A stretch of 64,000 nt of DNA. Source: Siphonodentalium dalli (taxonomy: Eukaryota > Mollusca > Scaphopoda > Gadilida > Siphonodentaliidae). This document shows positions 1 to 13,600 of this stretch, piece after piece. The notes below the pieces were generated by a model. It saw nothing but the letters and a program-made list of their open reading frames with translations. It was not told where the DNA came from and made no database searches. The position numbers and the translations under genes are program-made. How positions within the stretch are numbered: position 1 is the stretch's first letter; each line of letters opens with the position of its first letter. The stretch lies in the NCBI GenBank assembly GCA_032622095.1, contig CP136069.1, forward strand, positions 164,354,394 to 164,418,393, in the 5' to 3' direction.

Positions 1-1460
1 AATTTAGTCCATGGCAGATCTATCTGTGGTAAAGAAACTGACACTTCTTCGTCATCCATTATTCTGTTCTGAGATTAGGCTCAGTGGTATGTAATATTCA
101 CCAAGAAAAATGAATGATGCTAGAATTGCTAAACAAAATGGAATTCCACCCTTTCATGTTATTTCAGTCGAAGAGTTTCTTTATAATTTTATGTCAATTT
201 ACAAAAAAAAAAAAGTGAAGTCTAAATTGAAGGATCAATTCCAGAAGAATTTCTCTATCAAACACTGTCTTATCGTGAGAAAATGATACATGTGTACTTA
301 TCAATTTAACATCCTTCTTAAATACAAGGAGAAATGTCTTGAACACAACACAAACAACAACTGGTTTGGAAATCACAGACGAACGACAATCTTCCTGGTC
401 TTTGTAAGGCTTAGTACCCAAATTTAATTGATTATCTGATACTGCCACATTCCACATGCCCTTCTGTGCTGATTTTAAAGAAAAATAATGCCCGATAATC
501 CATGATAATCAACAAGTATCTTTGGGTAACCTAACACAGTCCTTCCCAGGAGACAGGAGCAATTGCTCTTGCACCCGTATGCACTCGCAATTTTTAATTA
601 GGGAGAGGAGGGTATTCTAAGTGATTTAGCACTTGTCCTCCAATCCCTTTTGTCATAAACTAATTTAATTTATGAACAAATAAAATATGTTTAAACAAAA
701 AAAACATTTTTTTTTTTTTTAATTTACGGGTGCTAAAATTCGCACTTGTCCCTCTTGTCAAAATGTTTATGGTCACTGTAATCGTAATATTCACTATATT
801 GAACTATTTGAAGGTATATTTAGAACCTTCCCATCTCAGTTAAATTAAGGGTATGTGAAAGTGTAACTGGACAATAGGTCTAATGGTCTATCCCACAATT
901 ATATTTTGTAAGAGAAAAAGGCAACTTACGATTAAATTGCAGGTGCAATTACACAAGTCTTCTGAATTGCGAGAGCAAATAAGTGCTCTTGCTATGTTTT
1001 CCTCGTGGGAAGGACTGACACAACATTTGTTTACTATAAGTTATCTAGGGAGGTATAATCTCTGGATACATATACATCAATCGATGGTGATGCAATTTTG
1101 GTTGAAACACACCTGACAATAAACGAAGTTGAAATACTCTACTAGTTTTAAGCCTAATCATCTATCAAGCCATCAAGACTTCTAATTCCCATTCCAATGT
1201 ATCATGGCTAAACAAATTTATAAGCAAACATTTCAGGATATTTTTGTCTTAACCTTTGGGCCATTTACGAGAGAGATGAAATCAAACTAATAACATATTC
1301 TAATAATGAGTGGCTTGAGAAAAAAAAAATTTATACTATAAGTGACCAAGTAAGGCTAAAGAAATATAAATTTGGTGAATAAAATAAAACACAAATAAAT
1401 AAAGCAGGTGACATTGATATGTAGTTCACATTAAAGGCACACAGGGCATTCAGAAATTTC
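1..1460. other. downstream of HOOK, no gene recognised
   Basis: AT-rich single-copy-looking sequence. The minus-strand frame at 194-457 (87 codons) ends in poly-F from an A run and matches nothing I know. No exon-like block with family signature. Confidence 0.4.
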
Positions 1461-1708
1461 TTAACCCTTCCATGACTGGAGCTTCCTGAAATTTGCGAAA
1501 ACATGGTGCCAATGCATTCTCTTATATATGCAAGTCTCCCATAGGAAGCCTCTCATATATAAGATAATACAGTGGCCTAACAATATTTACATTTATCTTG
1601 TAAGCCAGTGCATTCTCTTATATATGGGATGCTCGCATATATAAGAGAATGAACAGACACAGGATCTTTAATGCTGCACTAACGCATCTCCCAACATGAA
1701 AGGGTTAA
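1461..1708. mobile_element. TTAA MITE, family A (piggyBac-like)
   Basis: Bounded by TTAA, with inverted ends TTAACCCTTYCATGA...TCATGAAAGGGTTAA and two internal TATATA hairpins. The TTAA target and CCCTTT end are piggyBac-superfamily traits. No coding capacity. Confidence 0.85.
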
Positions 1709-3064
1709 AATGACTGTTTCCACATTCTCCAGAATAATTTTCAAAGCAGCAATAATAAAGTGTTTCAAAAACTTTCCACTATATTGCAGTGAGTAATTGT
1801 ACAATATGGATGGATGCATGAAAAACCAAATCAATTGTTTGGTAACTTTTGAAATTCGGCTGAAACTTTATGTCTTCACTTCAGCAAAAGAGAAAATTTC
1901 ATGTCAGAACAAGTCTCATTTCATTCTGATAAGAATGGAATTCTTTTCTTGGCTTAATTACATACTCTTTCCACTGATATAGTGGCCAAAATATCATTAA
2001 AATATGAAGATGCGAACACCATGTGTGGCTTTAGTTGTTTCACAGAGATACGTTCTATCACATAAGTATAACAAACATGGCCACTGGTTACGATTTGTAT
2101 GAGATAGAATCCACCCACTCACAGAAGTCGACTACAATCTTTAATTATATATTATTAATTGATCATGGATAACCTCATTTGAGTGTGCTAAGTAACCAAA
2201 TTTTTCTGTGCAATTTACATATATTTATCCACGGTCCGATTTGACTCCCTAAATACTATTTCTTCAGCTTCAGGAGAACAAATATTTGATTTGAATCCAG
2301 GACGTCACATTTCAGTGGTATTATATTTAATTTTTTTAATCTATTGATTTTATCCAAGCTACAGAAAAACTCCAAATTTTTTTGTCGATGAGTATATACA
2401 GCCATGTGCGGATGCTGTTGTGAGATTTTGAGAGGTCATGCAAGGTCACAGTTTACCCTCGAATCGGATCGTGGATCATTAAATAATAAAGAGAACAGGA
2501 ATTAGCCAATCAGGTTAATGTATTCAGAAGAAAGAAAATTTGATGAATTATTGCAAATATTATGCAGAAGACCAGAAAGATCAAAGCACAAAAGAAATAT
2601 CCATACATCAATAATGCGGCTGCTGATAAAACCATGGAGTTCATGTAGAAACATGCTCGTTTTATAACCAGGCAAAAATTATTCAAAAGAAGTCTGTTTT
2701 ATCAGGCAATTTTGCGAAAACAATTGGACAGATAAGGGCAAATTTCTCTGAATATCTTTTCTATTTCCTTATCCTGACAATTGTATCTCAGATGTAAAAA
2801 TCTTGATTATGGCTTAATTCTCCAAAAAAGGGTTTCTTCAGAATGATCACAATATAATAACGATGTAATATAAATTGACATGGTTTATTTTGTTATCATT
2901 CAATGATCTTTGTTCGATAATATCATTTAAATGTAGTTTCGTTATAAACCAGTTTCTGAGAACAAAATATTGATGTTTGTTTGTTACTATAATTTATTTC
3001 ATTATATACAAGTTGCTGAGAACAGAAGACATTCTTTGACGATTATGATCCATGTACAGAATAT
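1709..3064. other. intergenic, nothing recognised
   Basis: AT-rich sequence without repeats shared elsewhere in the window and without supportable coding exons. Confidence 0.4.
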
Positions 3065-3465
3065 TTAACCCTTTACCCAACCAGAAGGGCCCTGTGCCAA
3101 TGCATTCTCTTATATATGCGAGTCGACCATAGGTCGCCTCGCATATATAAGAGAATGCATTGGCTTAACACATTAAAAATTATAAAATTGTTAAAGAATG
3201 TAAGAAAAAATGGTAAAAAGTGTTAAAAAACGATTTTTTTTAGGCCAATGCATTCTCTTATATATGCTAGGCGACCTATGGTCGACTCGCATATATAAGA
3301 GAATGCATTGGCACAGGGCATAACTGTAACCATCACAATGTGGTCAATGAGCCGGTTCCAATGATATCCATATTTGTATGGTTTTATTGAGACAGACCCA
3401 AGATAATTTAGGCTGTTGAAGCTTTATTTGGCCGGTTTTGGCCGGTTTGTTGGGTAAAGGGTTAA
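3065..3465. mobile_element. TTAA MITE, family B, complete
   Basis: 401 bp, ends TTAACCCTTTACCCAAC...GTTGGGTAAAGGGTTAA. Two near-perfect hairpins (about 3101-3169 and 3243-3312) flank an AT-rich spacer. A unique right arm with GAGCCGGTTCCAATGATATC distinguishes the family. Confidence 0.9.
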
Positions 3466-3627
3466 CGGAAATACTTATGTGGTTATGTGAAAATTAATTG
3501 AGAAGAATTGACAATATTTTAAAGACACATGTAGTGCCTAAAAAAACAGAAATCTAATTCCATGGCTTAATTTTGTTGACTAGCGTATGCCGAGGAAACA
3601 TGTTTCTACCAATAGTAAAATTTATTA

Positions 3628-4237
3628 GTAACCCTTTCATGATGGGAGCTGCACTGATGCAGCATTAACAATCCAGTGCCAGTGCATTCTCTTATATATG
3701 TGAGTCTCCCATAGGAAGCCTCGCATATATAAGAGAATGCACTGGCTTACAATGTCAAGATAAATATTCTCTTATATATGCAAGGCTCCCTATGGGAGAT
3801 CGCAAATATAAGAGAATGCAATGGCACAGGGTTTTTGCAAACTTCAGGAAGCTCCAGTCATAAACAAGCCTTGAAATAGGGTGTCTGTCATTTGCAGAAT
3901 GAGGTTCCCAGAGGGTGAATTTAGTGATGCTACCCCGCATAGCGGGCTAGCATCACCAAATTCACCCTCTGGGGACCTCATTCTGCTCACACCTCAGCAG
4001 AATGAGGTTCCCAGAGGGTGAATTTAGTGATGCTACCCCGCATAGTGGGCTAGCATCACCAAATTAACCCTCTGGGGACCTCATTCTGCTTACACCTCAG
4101 CAGAATGAGGTTCCCCGAGGGTGAATTTGGTGATTCTAGCCCGCTATGCGGGGTAGCATCACTAAATTCACCCTCTGGGTACCTCATTCTGCAAATGACA
4201 GACACCCTATTTCAAGGCTTGGTCATAAAAGGGTTAA
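3628..4237. mobile_element. TTAA MITE, family A, split by a nested hAT-like MITE
   Basis: Left end GTAACCCTTTCATGATGG, right end ...AAAGGGTTAA. Two hairpins at about 3675-3745 and 3755-3830. The nested element is at 3865-4221. The host site is itself one copy of a duplicated sequence whose other copy is empty. Confidence 0.85.
3865..4221. mobile_element. hAT-like MITE (CAAGCC family), TSD GTCATAAA
   Basis: Same terminal repeats as the copy at 14547, with 8-bp duplications at 3857-3864 and 4222-4229. It holds three consecutive 90-bp palindromic modules separated by short spacers. It is inserted inside a TTAA-type MITE (3628-4237). Confidence 0.9.
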
Positions 4238-4387
4238 ATCTCGAATGGGTGTTTCTCGTGAAGAAGTAATAAGTTTTTGTGAGGCCGCATTTTAAAGATA
4301 TAGCCTAAAAACACAGACTTCTAATTTCATGGCTTAATTTTGTAGACTAGCGTATGCCAAGGAGACATGTTTCCAATAACAGTACAA

Positions 4388-4393
4388 TTTATT
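4388..4393 (-). promoter_or_regulatory. candidate HOOK polyadenylation signal
   Basis: AATAAA on the minus strand, 79 bases past the stop codon. It is the first canonical hexamer after the stop. A second AATAAA occurs in the duplicated copy of this 3' sequence near 3622. Confidence 0.5.
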
Positions 4394-4471
4394 TTAATAT
4401 CTGGAATGGGTGTTTCTCGAGAACGCGTAATAAGATTGTGTGAGGAATAATAGCAGACTGAGAGGAGGGTT

Positions 4472-4621
4472 TCACCTTGAAGCATTCTGCTGTATAGTTG
4501 ACATAGATGACATATGAGACTTCTTTGTGTGTGCGTGCCGCTGCCGTGCGAGGAATGACTGACCCTGCATACTGCTGTTACGTAGTCGGTCATCTGCAGC
4601 TTGCCGATGCAGGTTCTGACC
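4472..4621 (-). CDS. hook: HOOK exon 21 (residues 659-707) and stop
   Basis: 150 nt from a TTGACAG acceptor to TGA at 4472-4474. Contains [30 protein letters not shown] and the C-terminus QQNASR. LH..AA.DRL and GQSFLARQR are the hallmark tail of HOOK1/HOOK3. Exon 20 to 21 is the longest exon-exon gap inside the 3' half (4.9 kb). Confidence 0.97.
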   Translation of the reverse strand, partial: GQNLHRQAADDRLRNSSMQGQSFLARQRHAHTKKSHMSSMSTIQQNASR

Positions 4622-7600
4622 CTGTCAAGGGAGAAAAATGTAACTTAAATATTTCACAGAAATAATTTGTTGGGAGGGGGGAGAAGCTACGACAAAGATG
4701 TGTCTACAGACATCTACGGATGGCTAGACAGACAACCTGATGGACGGACAGACATATGGACGGACAAGATCATTCCTAATTAGCCCCCCATAACTCGTTA
4801 TGGGGGGTATAATTAATCTCTGCCTGGGAATGTAATCACTTGAGCTCTGATATATGTGAAAGCTTTTATCAATAAATCTTATACCAATATACAAGACGAT
4901 GCCTAAATAGTGTAGTCAAGTATTGTTTGTTGCAATCTGTGCCTGGTGAAACCATTAGACTTATTAAGAGACCAATTCATTGAGCATTGTTTATGCAAAC
5001 TATTATAGCAGGGATCAGACAATATTGTACATAAACAATTATGATATTTTTAAAAATATAATATATATTTCCTTAAAGAAAGCCTGAACACTGAACTATA
5101 TGGATAGATGTCCTGCGTTTGTAAAACCATAGTAGAAAAGGGGTTAACTTTTTTGTGGTCGCCTACGGTACCTCGCGGTCTTCAGTGGCTTGCTCGTATT
5201 AGTCACGCATGCGCAGTCCCAATATAACCGACTGAATACGCCAGTTTATTTTCAACTCAATCAGGAGATTGGAGAGTTGCGGGGTTGGGAATGGCACCGC
5301 CATGGGAGGGCCCTATGATAGTTCAGTGTTCAGGCTTTCTTTAAGGAAATATATATTATATTTTTAAAAATATCATATTTCCGCTAAAGGAAGCCGTTCA
5401 CACTGAACTATATGGATTAGAATGCAAGCCCAGGAGGAGGCACGAGCAATAAAGTTAATAGCCAAATTTTGGAGGGAATGTACTCTTCTAAAACAGATTG
5501 TACCTAAATATGAACTCTTTAATCTTAAATCTATGGCACAGGTATCAAATGGAGAGCCCATTAGCCCAAATGGGTTATACAACTATAAGCGAGTCAAGCC
5601 ATCGGATCAGAGGGAGCCCCCACCATCGCATGCTGCAGGTGGTCATGCCCAAGCTAATATCCTGGCCAAGCTGGAGGGTGGGGAGAGGTCATTTTTCTCC
5701 GATCCCTTCACGGAGGAGTGGCAGGCAAGGCCGTGTCGTTAATTCGATCGTGACCAGGGGGACTCGGCGCTTTACCTCATGGGTACGGCCCCTGCCCTAC
5801 GCTTAAGCTGCCTAAGGCCATCCAGCCGGTGTCGATACGTACGCACTCGATTATTGGCAGCTTTAGCGCCCAGAACAACTAGCGTCTGGTGGGGGCCAAA
5901 TGGCCTGGAGGTCCCAAGTACCCCTGCAGCTCCACCAGACGTATCCCCACGAATTGGTTGAACCGTCGATACGTAACCGGAGGAGCGTGAACTGGTCCTG
6001 CCCTTAGAACAGTTATCACACGTTCACATGTCCCTGAGGTACCTATGTATCACAATATACACATTGCGTATATATATATATAAAATGATATAATATATAT
6101 ATCCGGGGGATATACATATTAAGTTTTCCTCATGAGACCATGTCAGAAGGCCCTTCCAAAGCTGCGCCCATCAATCTAATGGGCGGAGCCAGATCACAGC
6201 TCCCTGTCATGATCCAACGTATCACTAAATATAGATATACAACCCCACAGAGAACATGTCTCATGTCTCTGAGGTACCTATGTACCTATCGCATATATAG
6301 ATATATAAAATGATATAATAGATATATCATGGTGATATATAAGTCATCATGAGATCATGTCAGAAGACCCTACTAAAGCTGCGCCCAACAATCCAATGGT
6401 CGGAGCCAGAGCAGAGATCCCTGGCACAATCCAATGTATCATTAAAGATATATATATAGCCCCTCAGAGAACATGGCCGAACACCGCAGGTGACCAGAGC
6501 ATCCGATGAGAAAGCAAACCGCTACTCTCAGGTGCCAAAACAATAGTGTCGGTACGAGTATTAATTTTGGAGAAATTTCCCAATGAGCACCATCCTTTGG
6601 AATGGAGACAGACAGCAAAATGTGCAATCACAAGTATTATGTTCAGTCTAAATCCACACACATTACTATTATTAGGCCATCACGACCACTAGGCACCCGA
6701 GAGCAGTCCGCGTTCCCAGCGGAATACCCACCGCGATCCGATTCTAAGAAATGAAGGTGCGCCTTCTACAACCGAAATCAGTTCAAATGATGTAAAATGT
6801 AGTCAGATGATGAACACAGTTAAATTTTCACGGTCACCATACGGAATATTCAGGTCTGGGCCTCTGCCCCCCCAAACATGCAGCAGAACGACCTAGGTGT
6901 GTGATAGGTCGGTTAGTGTGAAGCATGCAGCAAACTAGGGGAAGACCCGCTCTAAAAATGGCTCCCCTAGGAAGGAAAGGAATGAAATTATCATCCTCCT
7001 AGTAAAGGATACACATCCCTTTATAATGTTGTTTTATTTTAATTTGAAGAGCCAAGATAGAGAGGAACTCCCCCGACCTAAGTGGTCCCGCTTATGGCAT
7101 GTTTAAGGAAGAGAGGACAGCATAGACCGAAATGCGCAGTTGGCAGCATGGCTTCAGGCCCTTATGATCGGGCATCTGTGCCATGGGGATGGGATGCCAC
7201 TCGAACGGGGTGGTCCCCTGCCTGCGTCTTAAGAAAGGTCGGTAATGCTGGTCAATGAGCTTCCTCGAAAGCTTAGCTGGACAGCGCAAACGTCTTTGCC
7301 TGTTTTATTGTCTATGTGCCAGATAATCAAATTGATATGGGCAATAGAAGTATGAAGAGCCATGCTGATGGCCTCTTGTCGGAAAGGCTATTGGCAGTGG
7401 TCGTGGGACACATGGCAATATAAATGCTTTCCATGTAAATATGCTTCATTCGTGTGTGAAGTATATTCGCCATATCAACGGTATGAAAGGTCGGGACACG
7501 TATATATTTTAAAATTCATTGAGACTCCAATTAGTCCATGAATACCTTCAAAATACCTACCATGCCCTTTATGAACAATGCATGCTGTATTGGATGTACA

Positions 7601-10600
7601 GCCTGTTCTTGTACCATGCTCACATTTGATATGGTTACTTGCCATAAATAATGTCTCCCCCCACCTTCCTCGTCTTGGAATACCACTGCTATTATATCGT
7701 TATTCATTGGGGAACGTCATCCAGGCCACGGTCGCCAGTTATTGCCAGTGGGCCAGTTACCTGGAGGGGTCATGTCACCACGACTCTAAATACCTATCAG
7801 GCTGGAATCATTCACATAATTGAGTCAAGAAGGGGAAAGGTTGTTCAAACCAAAGTATCTTCAAATATATTTGTAGATAGTGAAACCCTGAGTAAACACC
7901 GTCAGAGTGACGATAAGCCTCTTGCCTTACTCTAGAGAATGCAAACCGGAGCACCCATGATTTGTAATTTTGTGTCCCAATTAGAGCCATATCCAGAATC
8001 GTAGTAATCCAGCCCCCCCCCCGCTTCTTTTCGGTAAACCTACACAGGAAGGAAAGCAATTATGTTTGTATTCCGGAAGGAGACACCATTTAGTCGAGAT
8101 ACAACCCAGCAATTTTGAAAGGATGGGTTAATTTTTGGATACAATTTAGAATAACTAAAATCTGGAATTGAGACAATAGTGAAACTGTCATCACGATTAA
8201 TTTTAGTGTCATGCTTGCAATCATTAAATGCTAGCAGTTATAAATTTTGACAGTGAAGTTGAAGCACTGTACGAGAATCGAATCATGTACTCAACAGAAT
8301 TCTGACTCCTGTCAGATGTCAATCCCTGTCTGAAATTAATGACACTAACGAATCTTAGTACGACAACAGTCATTATTTTTCTGATATTGATAAACTGTAG
8401 TCTGATAACTTCAAGCGTCGACCAACACATCTAAATCATAGGAGACATGTGTGACAGTATTAAAACAGAAAACACAAAGTATTTTGTGAAAGCATGTTGT
8501 TTAGATGAGATCTAGCGACTCCAGTAGTGTTCTGTAACATGCACACACCTAGGTGTGTACATGTGTCAGCCATTAAGTTTTTATTGTCCACACCCGATCG
8601 CACAGCGTAGTGCACCCACGACAACATACCTGAACAAGTGTTGTAATGGGGAAAGTCGGCATTTGCATTCGGATTTTATTCAATAATCTCAAATGGGACT
8701 TGTTAGCCTGACAAACTTGGTATCGGACCGAGTTCTGATTTCTGTCAGAATACCCTGACCAGGGTGCAATCCCCGGTCCGCTAGCACATGGCTGAGATTG
8801 TTACATTGAAGGTGATGCTCCGTTACGAGAATCAAACCATGAACATAATTATAACACTTGTCCAATATCAATCTCTGTCAATTTATTAAAGTAATAATGA
8901 CACTACTGTTTTTACATTGAATTGATAAACCCAGATGTAAATTGTAAACAACTTTTAAGTTCAAATTTGACCAACACATCTGGATCAGTTGTATTGAGCC
9001 ATAAAACAACAAATTATTATGAGAAAGAATGTAGTTCATAACATTATGATAAATAGCATTGGCTTAACACATTAAAAATTATAAAATTGTTAAAGAATGT
9101 AAGAAAAAATGGTAAAAAGTGTTAAAAAAAGATTTTTTTTAGGCCAATGCATTCTCTTATATATGCGAGGCGACCTATGGTCGACTCGCATATATAAGAG
9201 AATGCATTGGCACAGGGCATAACTGTAACCATCACAATGTGGTCAATGAGCCGGTTCCAATGATATCCATATTTGTATGGTTTTATTGAGACAGACCCAA
9301 GATAATTTAGGCTGTTGAAGCTTTATTTGGGCGTTTTTGGCCGTTTTGTTGGGTAAAGGGTTAATGCCCGATCTTCGTTTTCATCTCGTATATTGAGATT
9401 CACTGTACAAACTCGGAGTAAATTATTTCATTGGAAGTTGATTGCTTGGTTGGGTCAAACCACGAAATCAATGAATAATAGACCCCCCATGAAGTAAAAG
9501 GATTTTACAGTAAACAAGAATCTTCTTACCATGCTATTCCAGGCAGTTACCATAAGCTGTTCCTCATTATCACGAATTGCTTTGAAACGGTTGTGTTCTT
9601 TCTGTAAAAGTTAAAGGAAAACATGGAGTGAAATTCACAAGTGAAGAACAAAGAAATGAATGGTGATATATGTCACACTTTGAAGGAAATTCAAGATTAT
9701 GCAGTTTGACAGTCACCCATGCATGGCTTTTGGATAAAAATCTCTCATTTTGATCAGGCTTAATTTGATACTAAGACAAATATGTCATCAAGATAAGTTA
9801 ATTTTTAATCCATAAATCAAATGTTCTAATCAGTGGCATATATTAGGCAAGAGTAGACTCCGACAAAGGTTTGCGATTCGATACCTTCCAACTGATTCAA
9901 TTTGATTCAAAATCCGCTTGGAGATTTTGTTTATTTTTCGATTGGTTACACCATTTATTTCCTCGTTTCATTTTGTGAAAATATAGCACAACTGCGGTGT
10001 AAGACTCCAGTCAATATCCGAACACTGTTGCCAACTTCACATGCTAACACAATAGAGTAAATAGAGTTATCATGCTTGCGAAAAATACTTTCGTTCCTCT
10101 GCCACAGTACTGAGAATACGTCTGGTGGTCACAATCAATGAAGCAGACTGTCGCATGTCTATCGAGAATCGAATCTATCCATTTCCACAAACCATTCAAT
10201 AACTAAGAACCTTATATATTTGTCTCTGCATATTCTTATGCAGTTCAGAGACCAAAATACAACGTTCTGAGTAATGTAATAGTACAATTTGCACTAAAAT
10301 TGACATTTCAAAACAAGTCACCGCATATGAAACAGGGTAATGTCAAAATATGAATGCCGGTCGGTTGTACACCTACACAGTAATACCTATCCTGTTCAGT
10401 TTTGAAGAGTCCAACCTTTACAAGAATTGCAGTGCATGTAAATTCATAAAAATATGCTGGAAATAACGTGCATAGCCTCCATTGTCGGAAAACTTCTCTC
10501 GGTATGCTGCAATAACCAATTGCTCAAAACTTATTGTATGATTTAATAATCCTCGCATCTCACGAGAGGAGAAAACCCATGACTCTCAGAACAGTTGACT

Positions 10601-13600
10601 ATTGTGTTTATTATATTTTCTAAACAAGTTTGTAACAACACATACCGCAATGAAACAAAAAGTTGGACCTATTTCTTAAAGCTACAACATCACCAGCCAT
10701 TTCTGTTAAAATAACGCCCAAGGATACCAAATAATGCAAAAAATGACATCATGACGGAATACTTGAGAGTGGAATAACACGTTCGGTCTTCAGGGAGTGG
10801 GGATATGATTTATATTTTGACGTAATATGTTGATGAAAATATAATAAATAGAGAGTAATCAATTGGTTCCGAGAATTACGTTAAATAATTCACGAGAGGT
10901 GAGAGACGTTGGTAAGAAACGAGTGCGCGTTAGCGCACGAGTTTCTTACCCAAACGTCTCTCGCCTCGAGTGAATTATTGAACGTAATTCTCGGAACTAA
11001 TTGATTACTCTATTTATTACACTTCTGCATCAATTTGGTTCGCCAAATATGATTAAAACACACAGAATGAATGCTTAAAAGTCCCGATGTGGATAAAGAT
11101 CAACCATAGAAAATTCAGTCTAGATCAGTAAGCGACGTAACGTCAATGACATCACGGGAAATGACATAATTCACTAGTGACATTACCAATTTTAATTAAC
11201 AGTGTTTTCAATGGAAATCGCGCATAGGAGTGTAATAAAGTGATTTACTCACTTCTAATTGTTCTATGAATGTAGCTCTGTGCGATTATAATGATGTACT
11301 GGATATATAATGGTTTACTCACTTCTAATTGTTCTATGAATGTAGCTCTGTGCGATTATAATGATGTACTGGATATATAATGGTTTACTCACTTCTAATT
11401 GTTCTATGAATGTATCTCTGTGTGATTATAATGATGTACTGGATATATAATGGTTTACTCACTTCTAATTGTTCTATGAATGTAGCTCTGTGCGATTATA
11501 ATGATGTACTGGATATATAATGGTTTACTCACTTCTAATTGTTCTATGAATGTATCTCTGTGATTATAATGATGTACTGGATATATAATGGTTTACTCAC
11601 TTCTAATTGTTCTATGAATGTAGCTCTTTGCGATTATAATGATGTACTGGATATATAATGGTTTACTCACTTCTAATTGTTCTATGAATGTAGCTCTGTG
11701 CGATTATAATGATGTACTGGATATATAATGGTTTACTCACTTCTAATTGTTCTATGAATGTATCTCTGTGATTATAATGATGTACTGGATATATAATGGT
11801 TTACTCACTTCTAATTGTTCTATGAATGTAGCTCTTTGCGATTATAATGATGTACTGGATATATAATGGTTTACTCACTTCTAATTGTTCTATGAATGTA
11901 TCTCTGTGATTATAATGATGTACTGGATATATAATGGTTTACTCACTTCTAATTGTTCTATGAATGTATCTCTGTGATTATAATGATGTACTGGATATAT
12001 AATGGTTTACTCACTTCTAATTGTTCTATGAATGTATCTCTGTGATTATAATGATGTACTGGATATATAATGGTTTACTCACTTCAAATTGTTCTATGAA
12101 TGTATCTCTGTGCGATTATAATGATGTACTGGATATATAATGGTTTACTCACTTCTAATTGTTCTATGAATGTATCTCTGTGAGATTATAATGATGTACT
12201 GGATATATAATGGTTTACTCACTTCTAATTGTTCTATGAATGTAGCTCTTTGCGATTATAATGATGTACTGGATATATAATGGTTTACTCACTTCTAATT
12301 GTTCTATGAATGTATCTCTGTGTGATTATAATGATGTACTGGATATATAATGATTTACTCACTTCTAATTGTTCTATGAATGTATCTCTGTGAGATTATA
12401 ATGATGTACTGGATATATAATGGTTTACTCACTTCTAATTGTTCTATGAATGTATCTCTGTGATTATAATGATGTACTGGATATATAATGGTTTACTCAC
12501 TTCTAATTGTTCTATGAATGTATCTCTGTGTGATTATAATGATGTACTGGATATATAATGGTTTACTCACTTCTAATTGTTCTATGAATGTATCTCTGTG
12601 TGATTATAATGATGTACTGGATATATAATGGTTTACACACTTCTAATTGTTCTATGAATGTATCTCTGTGTGATTATAATGATGTACTGGATATATAATG
12701 GTTTACTCACTTCTAATTGTTCTATGAATGTATCTCTGTGCGATTATAATGATGTACTGGATATATAATGGTTTACTCACTTCTAATTGTTCTATGAATG
12801 TATCTCTGTGTGATTATAATGATGTACTGGATATATAATGATTTACTCACTTCTAATTGTTCTATGAATGTATCTCTGTGTGATTATAATGATGTACTGG
12901 ATATATAATGGTTTACTCACTTCTAATTGTTCTATGAATGTATCTCTGTGTGATTATAATGATGTACTGGATATATAATGGTTTACTCAATTCTAATTGT
13001 TCTATGAATGTATCTCTGTGATTATAATGATGTACTGGATATATAATGGTTTACTCACTTCTAATTGTTCTATGAATGTATCTCTGTGTGATTATAATGA
13101 TGTACTGGATATATAATGGTTTACTCACTTCTAATTGTTCTATGAATGTATCTCTGTGATTATAATGATGTACTGGATATATAATGGTTTACTCACTTCT
13201 AATTGTTCTATGAATGTAGCTCTGTGCGATTATAATGATGTACTGGATATATAATGGTTTACTCACTTCTAATTGTTCTATGAATGTATCTCTGTGTGAT
13301 TATAATGATGTACTGGATATATAATGGTTTACTCACTTCTAATTGTTCTATGAATGTATCTCTGTGTGATTATAATGATGTACTGGATATATAATGGTTT
13401 ACTCAATTCTAATTGTTCTATGAATGTAGCTCTGTGCGATTATAATGATGTACTGGATATATAATGGTTTACTCACTTCTAATTGTTCTATGAATGTATC
13501 TCTGTGTGATTATAATGATGTACTGGATATATAATGGTTTACTCACTTCTAATTGTTCTATGAATGTATCTCTGTGTGATTATAATGATGTACTGGATAT

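Larger units (their letters stand above)
3541..4460. repeat. duplicated HOOK 3' flank with filled and empty TTAA sites
   Basis: Copy 1 is 3541-3627 plus 4238-4305; copy 2 is 4311-4445. Both contain ATGGCTTAATTTTGT, GACTAGCGTATGCC and AATGGGTGTTTCTCG. Copy 1 is split at TTAA by the family A MITE; copy 2 still reads TTTATTTTAATATCTGG. Confidence 0.85.

Noticed and set aside
194-457. 87-codon minus-strand frame as a terminal exon of a neighbouring gene
   Set aside because: Low-complexity hydrophobic end from an A run, no acceptor that links to a known family, and no homologous signature.
3681-3830. Regularly spaced short palindromes as a possible CRISPR-like array
   Set aside because: The window is eukaryotic, the palindromes lie inside TTAA-flanked MITEs, and the intervals are fixed parts of the element rather than diverse spacers.
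5422-5742. 106-codon frame in the GC-richer block as a gene
   Set aside because: No recognisable domain, no splice-site or conservation evidence, and overlapping frames of similar length in other phases.
8740-8850. tRNA or SINE head from CCGGTCCGCTAGCACATGG on either strand
   Set aside because: No cloverleaf can be drawn, and the B-box-like string departs from GGTTCGANTCC at key positions.
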